This document shows, in pieces, positions 20,380 to 30,949 of a stretch of 64,000 nucleotides of DNA (within the stretch, counting starts at the first letter, position 1; each line of letters begins with the position of its first letter). This DNA is from Cunninghamia lanceolata (taxonomy: Eukaryota; Streptophyta; Pinopsida; Cupressales; Cupressaceae), in contig BSBN01000242.1 in assembly GCA_027924645.1 (NCBI GenBank), forward strand, positions 2,914,001-2,978,000. Reading direction: 5' to 3'. The notes beneath the pieces are model-generated. The model was not told where the DNA came from. It worked only from the letters and a program-made list of their open reading frames with translations, and did not search any database. Made by a program: the position numbers and the translations under genes.

Positions 20380-21504
20380 TGTTGGCAAGAGACACTACAA
20401 GGCATGTCATGTGTTGTCATTGATGGCAACTAAGTCCAATCCTCACATCCACAGTGCAGTATCAGATCATGCCAGAAGTCAGTTCCAAGATGTGTCCAGT
20501 CTGGATTGACATGAATAGGGTATATGGCAGAGTTAAACATTTTGATCAGCGAATCTCTCGAGTTAATCATTGTATGTTGCAAATTTGAGGTAGTGTAGAG
20601 GAATGTGGGAACAATCTAAATCCAAGATTTTAGCCTCCGATGACAAAGGGATTAAAATTTATGAGCATCTGAGTACCGAGTCCTAATATGACAAAATAGT
20701 TCAAGTGAAGAACAGACTAACTTATGTTAGATCCTTGTGCAGATCTAGTAGAAGTATTTTGGTGAGTTGAGTATTGGATATAATGTTAGTGGCCAACATG
20801 GGTAGTGACCTGCAACTGTTATTTTTGGTACGCATCAATATTGGTGTATGGATTCAGCTAATAGAACAAAGCACTTATATTGTTTGTTAAGTTCTTCATA
20901 AGGCCGATGAAAAAGTGATTGAATTTCTTGAGGCGGATATATATAGCCGATAGATTTGAGTGTATAGCGAATATAGTGTGTGCAATTATGGAGTAGTGTG
21001 AAAAGGTAGATCAAAGAAGTAAAAGAGAATAGATCTAAGGTTCGGATTATGGAAGAGCAGTAAAATAGGACAGAGTAAAGATGAAGTGTATCAAGTTGGT
21101 ATTTTGTGTTTAATTAGAACTGAATCTTTGCATTGGTAGATGCCAATTATTAGTTCAAACACATTGTAATCTTCTTTCTGTAGGTAGTGAGCCTTCCTTT
21201 GAACAGTGAGCTCTGGGCAGTGAGCCTAAATGCATGTATAGTCCCCATTTGTAATACTTTTAATAGAGTATAATCTTTGTGGGTTAACCCCCATCATGGT
21301 TTTTCCCTTAACTGGGTTTCCGCGTCAAAAATCTTGGTGTCAAGTGTGTTATTTGTGTTTCTTCTCATGTGTTATTGATTCTTGCTTTTCATGGTTACAT
21401 TATTAATCTATTAAGAAGTGGTAAAGGATAATTAACTGCAGCAAGCATTAAAATTGTTAGACAACTGATTCACCCCCCCTCAGTTGTCAACCCTAATTCC
21501 AACA
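20380..21504 (+). repeat. Element B right LTR
   Basis: It keeps canonical ends (TGTTGGCAAGAG ... TTCCAACA) and a TATA-like GGATATATATAGCC near 20937-20950. It is followed by the second copy of the ACCTC target duplication. Confidence 0.9.
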
Positions 21505-21509
21505 ACCTC

Positions 21510-22085
21510 CGCATCACTGGAAGCTTCATCAAAAAGTTTCTTTAAAGCCCTACAGATAATAACACATGGCAAAGTCAGCACTCAACTGAAACAAATTAAT
21601 ACTTAATATCCTAGGCCCACCACTTGCTTCCGGTGCTTCAAAAGCTATTGCAAAAGATACACGTGGTCGCGTCTGGTACTACAACAAAAAGACACATGGT
21701 TCCATCCACATCACTGAAGCATCAACTTAATATTTCTCTACAAGCTACGTGGTGTGACACGTGGTGTAACCCACGCTCAGCAAACAAATTATAAAAGGGA
21801 AATGGAGCTAGATACATGGCATGCTCAACAAGTACCTAGAAATTGCAAAGCATAAAAGAAACACAGCATCTGCAGAGATACTCAAAAATATTTCAACCTC
21901 TTTGAAACCCCATTCCACGTGGCGGCATCTGCAACACTGAGAAACATCCCACTACAGATTCTCAATACTGATACATTATGCAACCTGATAAACATATATC
22001 AGCAGAAACTGCAGGAACTAAGCCACAAGCTGAAAATGAAATACATAGCCACATCCATATAGAACATCAAAATGTAGAGTTTACA
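21510..22085 (-). mobile_element. Gypsy1 5' LTR, 5' portion (U3)
   Basis: Host DNA resumes after element B and continues the Gypsy1 LTR to TTTACA at 22085, which reads TGTAAA on the minus strand. Next to it, Gypsy2 integrase coding begins at once, so this edge is the Gypsy1 insertion point; the adjacent ACTCT (22086-22090) is the expected target copy. The other copy lies outside the window. The U3 holds more G-box-like motifs. Confidence 0.6.
21560..21925. repeat. U3 array of ACAC-TGGC (G-box-like) motifs, second part
   Basis: Boxes continue at about 21562, 21659, 21692, 21746, 21756, 21813, 21861 and 21916. Exact ACGTGG cores occur at 21661, 21747, 21757 and 21917. Counted together with 13472-13985 there are about sixteen boxes in the U3. 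Confidence 0.55.
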
Positions 22086-22960
22086 ACTCTACAAGTCTAA
22101 CATATCTGGGGTTAATCTTGGAAGCTTTGCCAAATGAAATGGAACTTTTTTGAGCTCAAACTCTCAAGAAGACCTTGTCTCCTATTGAGAACTGTCTAAA
22201 GGTTCCATTCTTACCCCCATAACTCTTCTAGTGATCTGAAGCTTGTTTCAATTTCTCCTTAATCAACTTCATTAGATAATCCTCCATTTCTTTCAACATC
22301 TCTAGTCTAGTTACTATCCTATCTTCCACCTTATTCCAATTGATAGGTGTACAACATTTACGCCCATATAGGGCTTCAAAAGGTGACATTCCTAAGAAGG
22401 CATGATATGAATTATTATAGGCAAACTCCACTAAGGGAAGGTACTCCTCCCACTTATACTACTGATCCATGCATTACATCCTTAGGAGATCCTCCACCAC
22501 TTGATTCACCCTCTCCATCTGACCATCAGTCTAAGGATGATAGGTTGAACTAAAGTTTAATTTAGTCCCCAATGATGCATTCAATGTCATCCACAATCTA
22601 GAAATCATACGAGTGTCGTGATCAGAGATGATCGTTTCTAGCACTCTATGTAAACAGAAAATTTCTTGTACAAACTTTTTGGCTAGGATCAAAGATGCAT
22701 CATTGAGATTCCTTGGAATAAAGTGAGCCACTTTTGTCAATTTATCTACAATAAACAAGATGACATCATGTTGATTATTGGTCATGGACAACCCCTGAAT
22801 AAAGTCCATATTGATTACCTGCCACTTATACTCTGGCACACTATGTGGGTATAAAAGTCCTATCGGATGCACATGCTCAATGTTAACTCATTGGCACTCC
22901 AAACATTGGGCTATAAATTATGTAACATCCTTCTCGAGTCCTTTCCAGAAGTACAAGGGT
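22086..22960 (-). pseudogene. Gypsy2 integrase, truncated by Gypsy1
   Basis: Integrase of a chromovirus-like Ty3/gypsy polyprotein. The catalytic core (22872-22531) has Asp in NMDFIQG, Asp in IISDHDT and Glu in a degenerate GQMERVNQ just below. MEFAYNNSYHAFLGMSPFEA follows at 22431. The C-terminal KVFLRV and PRYVR segment runs straight into the Gypsy1 LTR at 22085, so the end of the integrase and the Gypsy2 3' LTR are separated from it. Frameshifts and stops are present. Confidence 0.82.
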
Positions 22961-23019
22961 CTTAGTCCCTCTATCATTTTCGTTACACCGGGGTGCCTTG
23001 AGTACAGTGCATTATGAAA

Positions 23020-24492
23020 TTATTCGAGCACTAGCTTCCTCAACTCCCTCGAGTTAGGAACATACATCCATCCTTGATACCTTAAGAGTCCATCTATCTC
23101 AATCATATATCCATCAAATCTGCGATCAAAGGAATCCTTCTCTAAGGCTTGTTTCACTCTAACATAATGTTTGTCTCTTGGTAGAGCCTGTATCACCTGT
23201 TGTCTAAAATTTGATCTTATAGTGAGCATAGTTGCAAGATGTCTCCTCCTACTAAGGGCATCTGCTACTCTATTTTCCTTTCCCTTTATATATTCAATCC
23301 AAAAATCATACTCTCTCAAAAACTCCAACCATCTTCTCTATCAAGCATTTAGATTAGGTTGATTGAAGAGATACTTAAGCTCCAAATGGTCTATTTTCAA
23401 TTCGAAGGGCTTTCCTAAAAGGTAGTGTCTCCACATTTGAAGGGCATGCACATGGCAGCCAACTCTGAATCATGTGGTGCATAGTTCAATTCATGTTGTT
23501 TCATTTTTTGGATTTGTATGCTACCACCTATCCATATTGCATAAGTACTCCTCCCACACCCTCTCCTGAAGCATCCATTATCACAGTGAAGTGCCTATTT
23601 GGATCTGACATAGTTAAGATAGGTGCAGAAGTGAGCTTCTCCTTCAAAAGCTAAAATACTTGTTCACACTTGTCACTCCACTCAAATTTCTTTCCCTTCT
23701 TTTATAGCAAAGTGATGGGTGCAGCTATCGTCAAGAAACCCTTTATAAACTTCCTGTAATAGCTGACAAGTCCCATAAACTCTAGACCTTCGTTACATTA
23801 TGTGGTGCTGGCTACTCCATTATTGCTTTGATCTTTTTCGGATCCATTGCTATCCCTTCTACTAAAATGACATGGCCTAAATAGTGCACCTTTGATAAAA
23901 AGTGCATTTAGATAGCTTCCCAATAAGTTTACACTCCCTCAAGCATTGCAATACTATCCTTAGGTGCTTATCATGATCTTCTACTGATTTGGAATAGATC
24001 AGGATGTCATCCAAAAATACTAACACAAAATCATCCAAACAGTCTCAGAACACACTGTTTATTAGGTTCATAAATGCCATAGGGGCATTGGTTAACCCGA
24101 ATGGTACCACGGTGAATTCATAGTGTCTGTATCGAGTCTTGAATGTAGTATTAGATATGTCCTCATCTTTTATCCTTAATTGGTGCTATCTCGACCTTAG
24201 ATCTATCTTCAAGAACACCTTGGCTCACTTCATTTGATCAAATATTTCATCTATCCTTGGGAGTGGGTATTTATTCTTTATGGTGGCCTTGTTGAGCATC
24301 TTGTAATCAACACACAACCTCAAGGTTCCATCTTTCTTTTTCACGAAAAATAACTGGTGCTCCCCATGGAGACACTCTTGACCTTATGAATCCTTGATTT
24401 AGCACCTCATGTAATTGTGCCTTCAATTCATATAACTCAGTGGTACTTATCCTATAAGGTGCCTTCGACTGAGGCTCAGTTCCAAGTAGCAA
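23020..24492 (-). pseudogene. Gypsy2 reverse transcriptase and RNase H
   Basis: RT begins with SKAPYRISTTELYELKAQL and SPWGAPVIF (24480-24330). It carries the active-site FLDD (minus strand, about 24003-24027, within FLDDILIYS). It ends in the RNase H/connector region with YIKGKENRVADALSRR (about 23290). Many frameshifts and stops split it, so only short open stretches remain. The wording is close to Gypsy3, indicating a related lineage. Confidence 0.78.
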
Positions 24493-25166
24493 ATCTATCG
24501 AGAAGTTGAATTCCCTTTTTTGGCGGTAACTCGGTTAGCTCATCTGGAAATACATCTTGAAACTCTTCCAGAAGAGGATAATCATTAACTGATGGCTTTG
24601 AGTTATCAATCTCTCTAACCTTAATTGTATAGATGGAACACCCTTTTTTGTTAGCTTTCTTCAACTGCATGGCAGAGATTTTCTTGAGTTCTAAGGGGCT
24701 TCTCAAACCAAGAATTTCTACTCGGTTTCCCTGATCATCTAGAAATTTCACAATTTTCCCTTCACAATCCACTATTGACTTATGCTTAGTGAGCCAATTA
24801 ATCCTAAAAATTCCATCATAAAACCCTAGGGGTACCACATATAGGTTGACTTGGGTTTGGAAGCTAGGAAGGTCTAATTCACTGCAAGCAAGACATAGCT
24901 TTACCTTTTTCTCTACTCGATTCCCATATTGAACTTTCCATGAATCAGCCATATAACCGAGTTTAAAAGACAACTTAGAAAAAGACATTAGGATCTACGA
25001 AACATTTGGTAGCTCCAGTGTCAATTAATATAGAAATAGGGCAATCAAAGAGCTTACCGGTACATTTGATCGGTGTCGCTTGGAAATCTGCTTGGCGATT
25101 GTCAAACGCCACATGGATCTGGTGCTGGTTTCTATTCATTTGGTTATTTTCTCTTTGCAGACACAC
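24476..25166 (-). pseudogene. Gypsy2 protease and linker to RT
   Basis: The retropepsin motif ILIDTGATKCFVDP is at about 25030-24990. The domain continues in an overlapping frame (VNLYVVPLGFYDGIFRINWL) and a linker (SAMQLKKA; FQDVFPDELTELPPKK) that leads into RT. The order and residues parallel 38380-38930 of Gypsy3. A frameshift separates the two open parts. Confidence 0.75.
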
Positions 25167-26211
25167 ACTAGCATAATGCTCTCCACCACGTGTAACATCC
25201 TCCGTAGGGTGCTCTGGGTTTATCTAATGTGTCTCTCCTATTACTATTATTGTTGTTGTTGTTGTTGGCCCTCTTGTTGTTGTTATTCTAATTCCTGCCA
25301 TTGCAGTCTTGAGAGTTATTTCCCCTTTTTAGATTCCTGATCTGTCGATTGTTATTGTTGCCTTGATTATTGTTCTTTAATTATTGTTATTATGATTATT
25401 CCTCTGAAACTTCTTGTTTCCATACTTCGCATCCCTGCTCTTGCGGTAGTTGGCAACCTGTTGCAACTTTTGCTCCTATTTGATTACTTTCTTGAATACT
25501 TCATCCATGGTTGAGGGGTTGTGAATGTCCACGTCAGCCCCAATCTGAGGCCTTAACCCCATAATAAATTTCTAAATTTGGAACCTCTCATCTAACTAGT
25601 ACTGTGGTACATATTTGAGTAGATGGGAGAATCTTTCCCTGTACTATGTCATTCTCATCCCTCCCTGAGTTAGATTCTAAAATTTAGTCATCTTTTTGTC
25701 AAAATATAACTAGGGTAGCCATCTCTTCCTAAAAAAGATGCAGGAAATACTCCCATGTTATCTCCCCATGTAACAACTGCTTCTCAGCTTTCTCATTGTC
25801 CCACCAAGTGGCTGCTTCGCCGGTGAGCTAATATGATCCCCAGATTGCTTTGGTCTCATTGGAAAAGTTGCAGAGGGAAAAATACTTCTCCATTTCAATT
25901 ATCCATGCCTCCATACCATATACAATTGTTTTTCCATCAAACTTAGGTGAGGTAACCTTCTTAAGATCCTTGCCCAACTCCTTAGCTATTCTATTCTGAT
26001 TATTTGCATTTCCTTCATTTTCAAGGTTTCTTGGTTCACTCCTGTGGTTCCCACTTCCATCTTGGTTCTACCCTACTTGGCTTGCTCGTATTTCTTTCTC
26101 TAGATTGTCCATTATAGTCCCTTGTTGAGTCAATAGTGCGAGGATTTGGTCTAATCTATTGTTTTGGTCACCATGGGACCCTCCACTTTAGTTAGTGTTC
26201 CTTGTATCCAT
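25167..26211 (-). pseudogene. Gypsy2 gag
   Basis: It starts at the ATG at 26211 (MDTRNT). A helical start with LTQQGTIMDNLEKEI, SPKFDG and EAWIIEMEKYF, then GEAATWWDNEKAE, mark the retrotransposon-gag domain. Several stops and frameshifts follow, then a low-complexity stretch with TTG repeats (25247-25266). The zinc knuckle is not clearly readable. It is a structural protein of the virus-like particle, degraded here. Confidence 0.65.
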
Positions 26212-26279
26212 CTTGATCAATCTGCACACATTTGTATCTTTAGCGTAAATAGGCAAAGGTCCTAGTGTTTAGCCTAGAT

Positions 26280-26291
26280 GCTTTGATACCA
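26280..26291 (-). other. Gypsy2 primer-binding site
   Basis: The minus strand reads TGGTATCAAAGC two bases inside the LTR edge at 26294. It is an initiator-Met-type PBS with one change from the common TGGTATCAGAGC. Confidence 0.75.
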
Positions 26292-27789
26292 AATGTAAAG
26301 TCTGAAAATATCATTTACTAAAAATAACCTACGAAAAGCAATGTAATCCAAAAATGGAAAGTGAATCAGTTCATTAATTGGGATATCCATAAATGTATAA
26401 CATTTGCAAGTTTCCAATATAAGTAAAGTGCATCTACAAGCACAAGAAGGAAATAGAATTACATCTTTTCAATTGGTCCAAATACATCAATAATAAATCA
26501 ATGAAAAGTACAGTTACATAATTGGCGAAACAAGCCATACAAGGATAAGTACAATGAAATATCCATCTTGAGTCACATAACATAAGCTAAATCTATCTTC
26601 AGCCACCACGACCCACTGGTCTTCTGCAAGCCAAAGCCAAAAGCATGGTTAAAGTGCTTTTTCCACCCAACCATGAAGCACTACACTTCCCTGGGTTTCT
26701 TCCTAACTCAAAGAAATCCCCGACCCTGTATGAGGAACCTAGCAACCTAGAATGGATGGGCGGAGGGAACTCTTGATGCAAGCCTGATGCCTATATGCAC
26801 TCTAAACTAGAATGACATATGTCTTGCATGCAGGATGTGGCAAAGATAAACAAATAAATAAATACAACTAGGCTTTTATTTTCCATGTATTTCAATGGTA
26901 CATCTAGCTTTGGCCAAATAAATAAAAATAAAGTGGTAAAACATGAAAAAGAAGTTTACCATCTCTATGAATCCACACTCGACATTGTGTCATGGAAGGT
27001 AAGCTCTACGTTACACTTAGCAAAATGAACTACTACTATTGTTATAACAGACATACTAGCATCTACACTCAACTAAGAAAACTACTTAAAACATAATACT
27101 CAAGACTTACCATTCCCAACTTATGTACATAATCTAAGAAGTTTAATTAAGTTGATATCATAGATTCAATTCTAAATGTATATATCCTTCAAAGATTAGA
27201 CACTATTTATGAACACCAAGATCCTATAGATGGGGTTTAAGACAAAATATAAATTTAACATTCTATCAATCATCCAACTCAAAGTATAAATTATTGTCAA
27301 GCTAAAAGACATGCTTTATCTAAAAGAAGATACCACAGATGCTACTAACCATTTATACCAATTTGGTTAGAATAAAGCCAATTTAAAGACTATTACGGCA
27401 ATTACTTGCTCATCTAATATACCCTACCAAATTTTACTAAGGAAAATACAATATGGAACCTTTTATTATTTTAATCCAGATTACATTCATTTCTAAGATC
27501 AATAAATCTATATTTATACACAAATAAGGTAACTACACCTACTTTTTTCTTAATAATGATTTAAAAGAAGACTAGGCAAGTAAATGACCACAAGGTGATA
27601 AATGCTTTCTAGTTCATATATGATAAATTTCTATCACTTGGTATCCACTAATTCATCATAAATAAAGAAACTAACCTATATCGAAGCCCTTGCTATGATG
27701 AAAATTTATACAAGAAAAACCTGGGGCTTTCATTAGGCAGATTTGTACAAAGTTGAAGTTAATAAAAGAACATAAAAAAAGAGGTAGTT

Positions 27790-27875
27790 GTGTGAGGATG
27801 GCTCAACATGCCAATCGTTGAAAGAATGCCTCAGAGAGATGTCCTCACATGGAATGCAATAATAGTAAATCTGAA
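27790..27875 (+). pseudogene. PPR motif scrap
   Basis: The plus strand reads ERMPQRDVLTWNAIIV, a typical PLS-type pentatricopeptide junction (the conserved MPxRDVVSWNAMI). Only one motif is recognisable and reading is lost on both sides. PPR proteins bind organelle RNAs; this piece is not functional. Confidence 0.6.
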
Positions 27876-28395
27876 ACAATCTATCTCATTATGGTCGATA
27901 CAGCAAATAAAAGGTGATGTACTGGTTGCCAAAAGAACTCCTATAAGCCGCTGGAATGAGCTTTTTAGGTAACCATATAGAGGTCGCAGCACTATATTGA
28001 TTGGAGTATAGTTCAACGAAATAACATGAATATTGGTTTGCTTAAATAGGGATTTAACCCATGGTACAACAACTAAAAGGGTGACTGATTATAATGCTTA
28101 ATGCAACTTTATAGCTTAAGTTCCGATATCATAATAAGAAAATTTCGGCGCCCAAGAACATCAAAAAAATAGGAAGAGGCACTCTTTAATCCACAAGAAA
28201 CACAATGGAAGAAAATAATGATGATAACTGAAATATCACCTAGCAATTCAATACACATATTCTACATAAATAGGTCAAGGAAAAAGGGTCTTGTTTGCAT
28301 GCTGGATATTCTGCTACCCATAAAATAGATAAATGCATCTAGCGACTAAGAAAAAAATCTTGTTCTAATAATAATTTTATCGGCAATCTTTGTAA

Positions 28396-28417
28396 TATAT
28401 ATATATATATATATATC
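28396..28417. repeat. (AT)n microsatellite
   Basis: About ten uninterrupted AT dinucleotides lie in AT-rich DNA without genes. Confidence 0.9.
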
Positions 28418-28839
28418 GACAGGCAAAACATATACAGACAAAAAAAGAATGAAAACCAAAAAAAATTGTGAATATTTTAATAGATGAACGAGACACATTT
28501 TGAAATTATAATAAGAGTAGTAAGAATCAATATTTCGATTGTTGACACCATTCAAAGGGCGATGCAGTGGACAAGACATAATTCAGTAGGTGACTTATTG
28601 AGGCAACACTTTCTAGCACTTAGAGGTTCTCAAAGGAGGTCGATTGGTTTTAGGGGAAGATAAAGAACCCAAAGTCATACATATTTCTAATAAGCCAAGG
28701 AACGGCTTAATCTAGAAAGTTGGGTCTGGAGACACTAAATTCGCTGGAAACGAAAGACATTCAATTTATATAAGGGTCGATTAATATAGAATGGAATTTA
28801 CTTTTTTAAATCACATACCCGGATTCTAAAGTCTATTTT

Positions 28840-29085
28840 TTATTTCCTTGCTCTCCACTCTTCCTTCCTCTATCTTTGTTGTCCAAATGTTTCTTTTCTC
28901 CCTCTTCTTTTTTTCGTCTGTGCCGCGTTCCCTCTCTTTTTATTCCTTTCTTGTTTCTAACTTTTTCTTCCTTTGATCTTTTTGCTTTCTTTCCTTTTTG
29001 TTTTCTTTCTATTATTTTTTAGTTTTCTTTCTATTTTCCTTGCTTTATTTTATCTTTTAATTTTTGTCATTATCTAAATAAGATA
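28840..29085. repeat. Pyrimidine-rich tract
   Basis: About 245 bases are nearly all T and C on the plus strand (runs such as CTTTCTTTCC), with very few purines. Such polypurine:polypyrimidine DNA can form triplexes or act as a nucleosome-poor spacer. It lies in the probable Gypsy2 LTR. Confidence 0.6.
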
Positions 29086-29974
29086 AAAGAATCTACTATT
29101 CGAATGGATAATTACTATGATAAAACAAATAAAAATATTGTATATTTATTTATTTATCATTTCAATTTAGCACATAATTAACGTCTAGGAAGTAAGTTAT
29201 TAAAAGAAAAATCATCTTCTCCACATAAAATTTAAAAGAATATACCTATTAAATTTATTCTAATTCAATAAAATGACCTTCAAATTTAAAGAACGATTAG
29301 TTAGTTTGGCAATTTCGAAGGCATAATGGAGAGAATTTGACATGTGCAATAAATCAATTTATCGGCATAGGATCATTCATGCAATTATAAGATGCAAATG
29401 AAATGCAACTAAGTGCTTGTGTGTGTTCAACCTAGAGTCTCTCCATCCCATCCTTGCCAGGTGGCTAATCACCTCTACCTCAACCATATGCTTGTCTTTA
29501 ACAATCTGCCATCATTAAACTCAATTCTCCATTACTAGGTTAGTGACCAATCCATAGCTGAAGCACTATACATTTCATCATTTTGAATCATTCAATTAAT
29601 CCAGAAACAATTATCCATAAAATAGTTCTAATTATAGTTAAGTTCAGAAAGCATAATAGTTTGAGACATGACAAATCATAAGTGCTTTGACTTTACTACA
29701 AGTAATCCATTGGTACTTGAACATGCTCGTTGCTTGAGTCCTCTTAGAACAATATGAAAGTCCTTACTCCTCAATGCTTAGCTTGCAAAATTGGGCTTAG
29801 ATTTGTCTTGATTGTAAACTTATTGTATGTCTCCTATCGTTGAACTTTGGATCAAAGCGGTAAGGAGAATGATGGATAACACAACAAATTTGGAGGAACA
29901 TGGTCTCTTGAAAAATTATGTTGCAAACAATAATGTCAACCCTTACTATGATATGAATGAGGAAGCCCTCCCAA

Positions 29975-30095
29975 CCTTTCCTCCCCCATCCCCAATTGTG
30001 ACTATAGCCACCACAACATGTAAAATCCCTGCCACCCTTTCCTCCCCCGTCCCCAATTGTGACTATAGTGACCACAATAATGTATCCTCTCTTGA
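29975..30095. repeat. Tandem duplication, 61-bp period
   Basis: CCTTTCCTCCCCC at 29975 recurs at 30036, each followed by a near-identical CCCCAATTGTGACTATAG segment. It lies in a 95-codon open stretch (29827-30114) that I do not recognise and do not call a gene. Confidence 0.7.
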
Positions 30096-30949
30096 TGGTT
30101 CTATTTCAAGATAATCCTCTTTGATCTCCTACTAGGATTAAATCCAAGTGAGCTTGGAAAAGGTAAGGTGGGAGGAAGGTACACTCTAAAATCTCTAGTT
30201 GAGAATTTTTCTCAAATTTGGCACTCCAACTATCAAATTCCCTCCTCAGCCCCTTAGATATTGTTAATATTATTGAAAAAGTTCCATAAATTGTTGTTAT
30301 CAAACACCCCTCGTGTATGGGAACCCCTAAATTTGCTAGCAAGTGTAATGCACAACTTGTATTTCCTTAAGAAGGAATCAATAAGGAATGAAGATTGTGT
30401 CAGCTGAGGCAAGATGGATTTAGCGGATTCATGTTCCAAAGCCTTGGCTGTGATAGAATTGTTTGCAGTTTGTTACCCAAAAATTTTAAGCATGAAATTT
30501 TTTAAAATTTTGCCCATTTTCACATATTGTCAAAACCAGAACTTATATGCATTGCTTGTCTCCTCAAGTTGCACAGGAAATCATTCTTCCATCTGTTTGT
30601 TTGAGTTGTCATTGTTGAACTCCCATGGTTCATAATTGTTGCATGATATTGGCCTATCGTAGCAGATTATAATTCAGTCCCTAGTTTCAAATAATAGTTT
30701 CTTGGAGTTATCTTCTATGTACATTCAAGAAAATATGCAGGAATCTATCTATACAAAAAGGATGCGTATAGTCATGGATGAAAGGCCATATGTCTAAATT
30801 TCTAAGTAAAGATGGGAATATGGAATACACAAGGACATTATGGAATAACAGGCCAAAGAAAAACTACACTTGCCAAGGCTTTCTGCAACTTCGAATTGAA
30901 GGATTTTGAAGGGAAAGTATCTATCTAGAATTTTTCAGATATGATTCAT

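Larger units (their letters stand above)
13990..21504 (+). mobile_element. Element B: complete-ended, pol-less LTR retrotransposon, Sirevirus-like
   Basis: Two 1125-bp direct repeats (13990-15114 and 20380-21504) flank 5265 bp and are bordered by a perfect target duplication ACCTC (13985-13989 and 21505-21509). An initiator-Met-type PBS follows the left LTR and a polypurine tract precedes the right one. The interior has a gag end with four zinc knuckles and a second ORF of about 1100 codons, but no protease, integrase, RT or RNase H. It would need enzymes from another element. The coiled-coil gag, repeated polypurine tracts and an ORF in env position fit a Copia Sirevirus derivative. LTR copies differ visibly (about five changes in a 67-base sample), so it is not recent. 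Confidence 0.9.
26294..30640 (-). mobile_element. Gypsy2 5' LTR starting at 26294; far end unresolved
   Basis: The LTR's inner edge is exact (TGTAAAGTCTG on the plus strand, next to the PBS). Its outer edge is not: the partner LTR is outside the window and I see no reliable CA end or target duplication. Within the stretch I see a PPR scrap (27790-27875), an (AT)n run (28396-28417), a long pyrimidine tract (28840-29085) and a 61-bp duplication near 30 kb. Otherwise it is AT-rich with no gene. If the LTR is as long as that of the related Gypsy3 it would end near 30.8 kb. That is a guess from family size. Confidence 0.4.

Noticed and set aside
24976..25340. Cys/Tyr-rich plus-strand frame near 25080-25340 as a small secreted protein
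   Set aside because: The Cys/Tyr run is a translated TTG/TTA repeat antisense to Gypsy2 gag.
29827..30114. 95-codon open stretch as a gene
   Set aside because: No motif is recognised, it contains a 61-bp tandem duplication and the opposite strand is also open. It is probably chance in repeated sequence.
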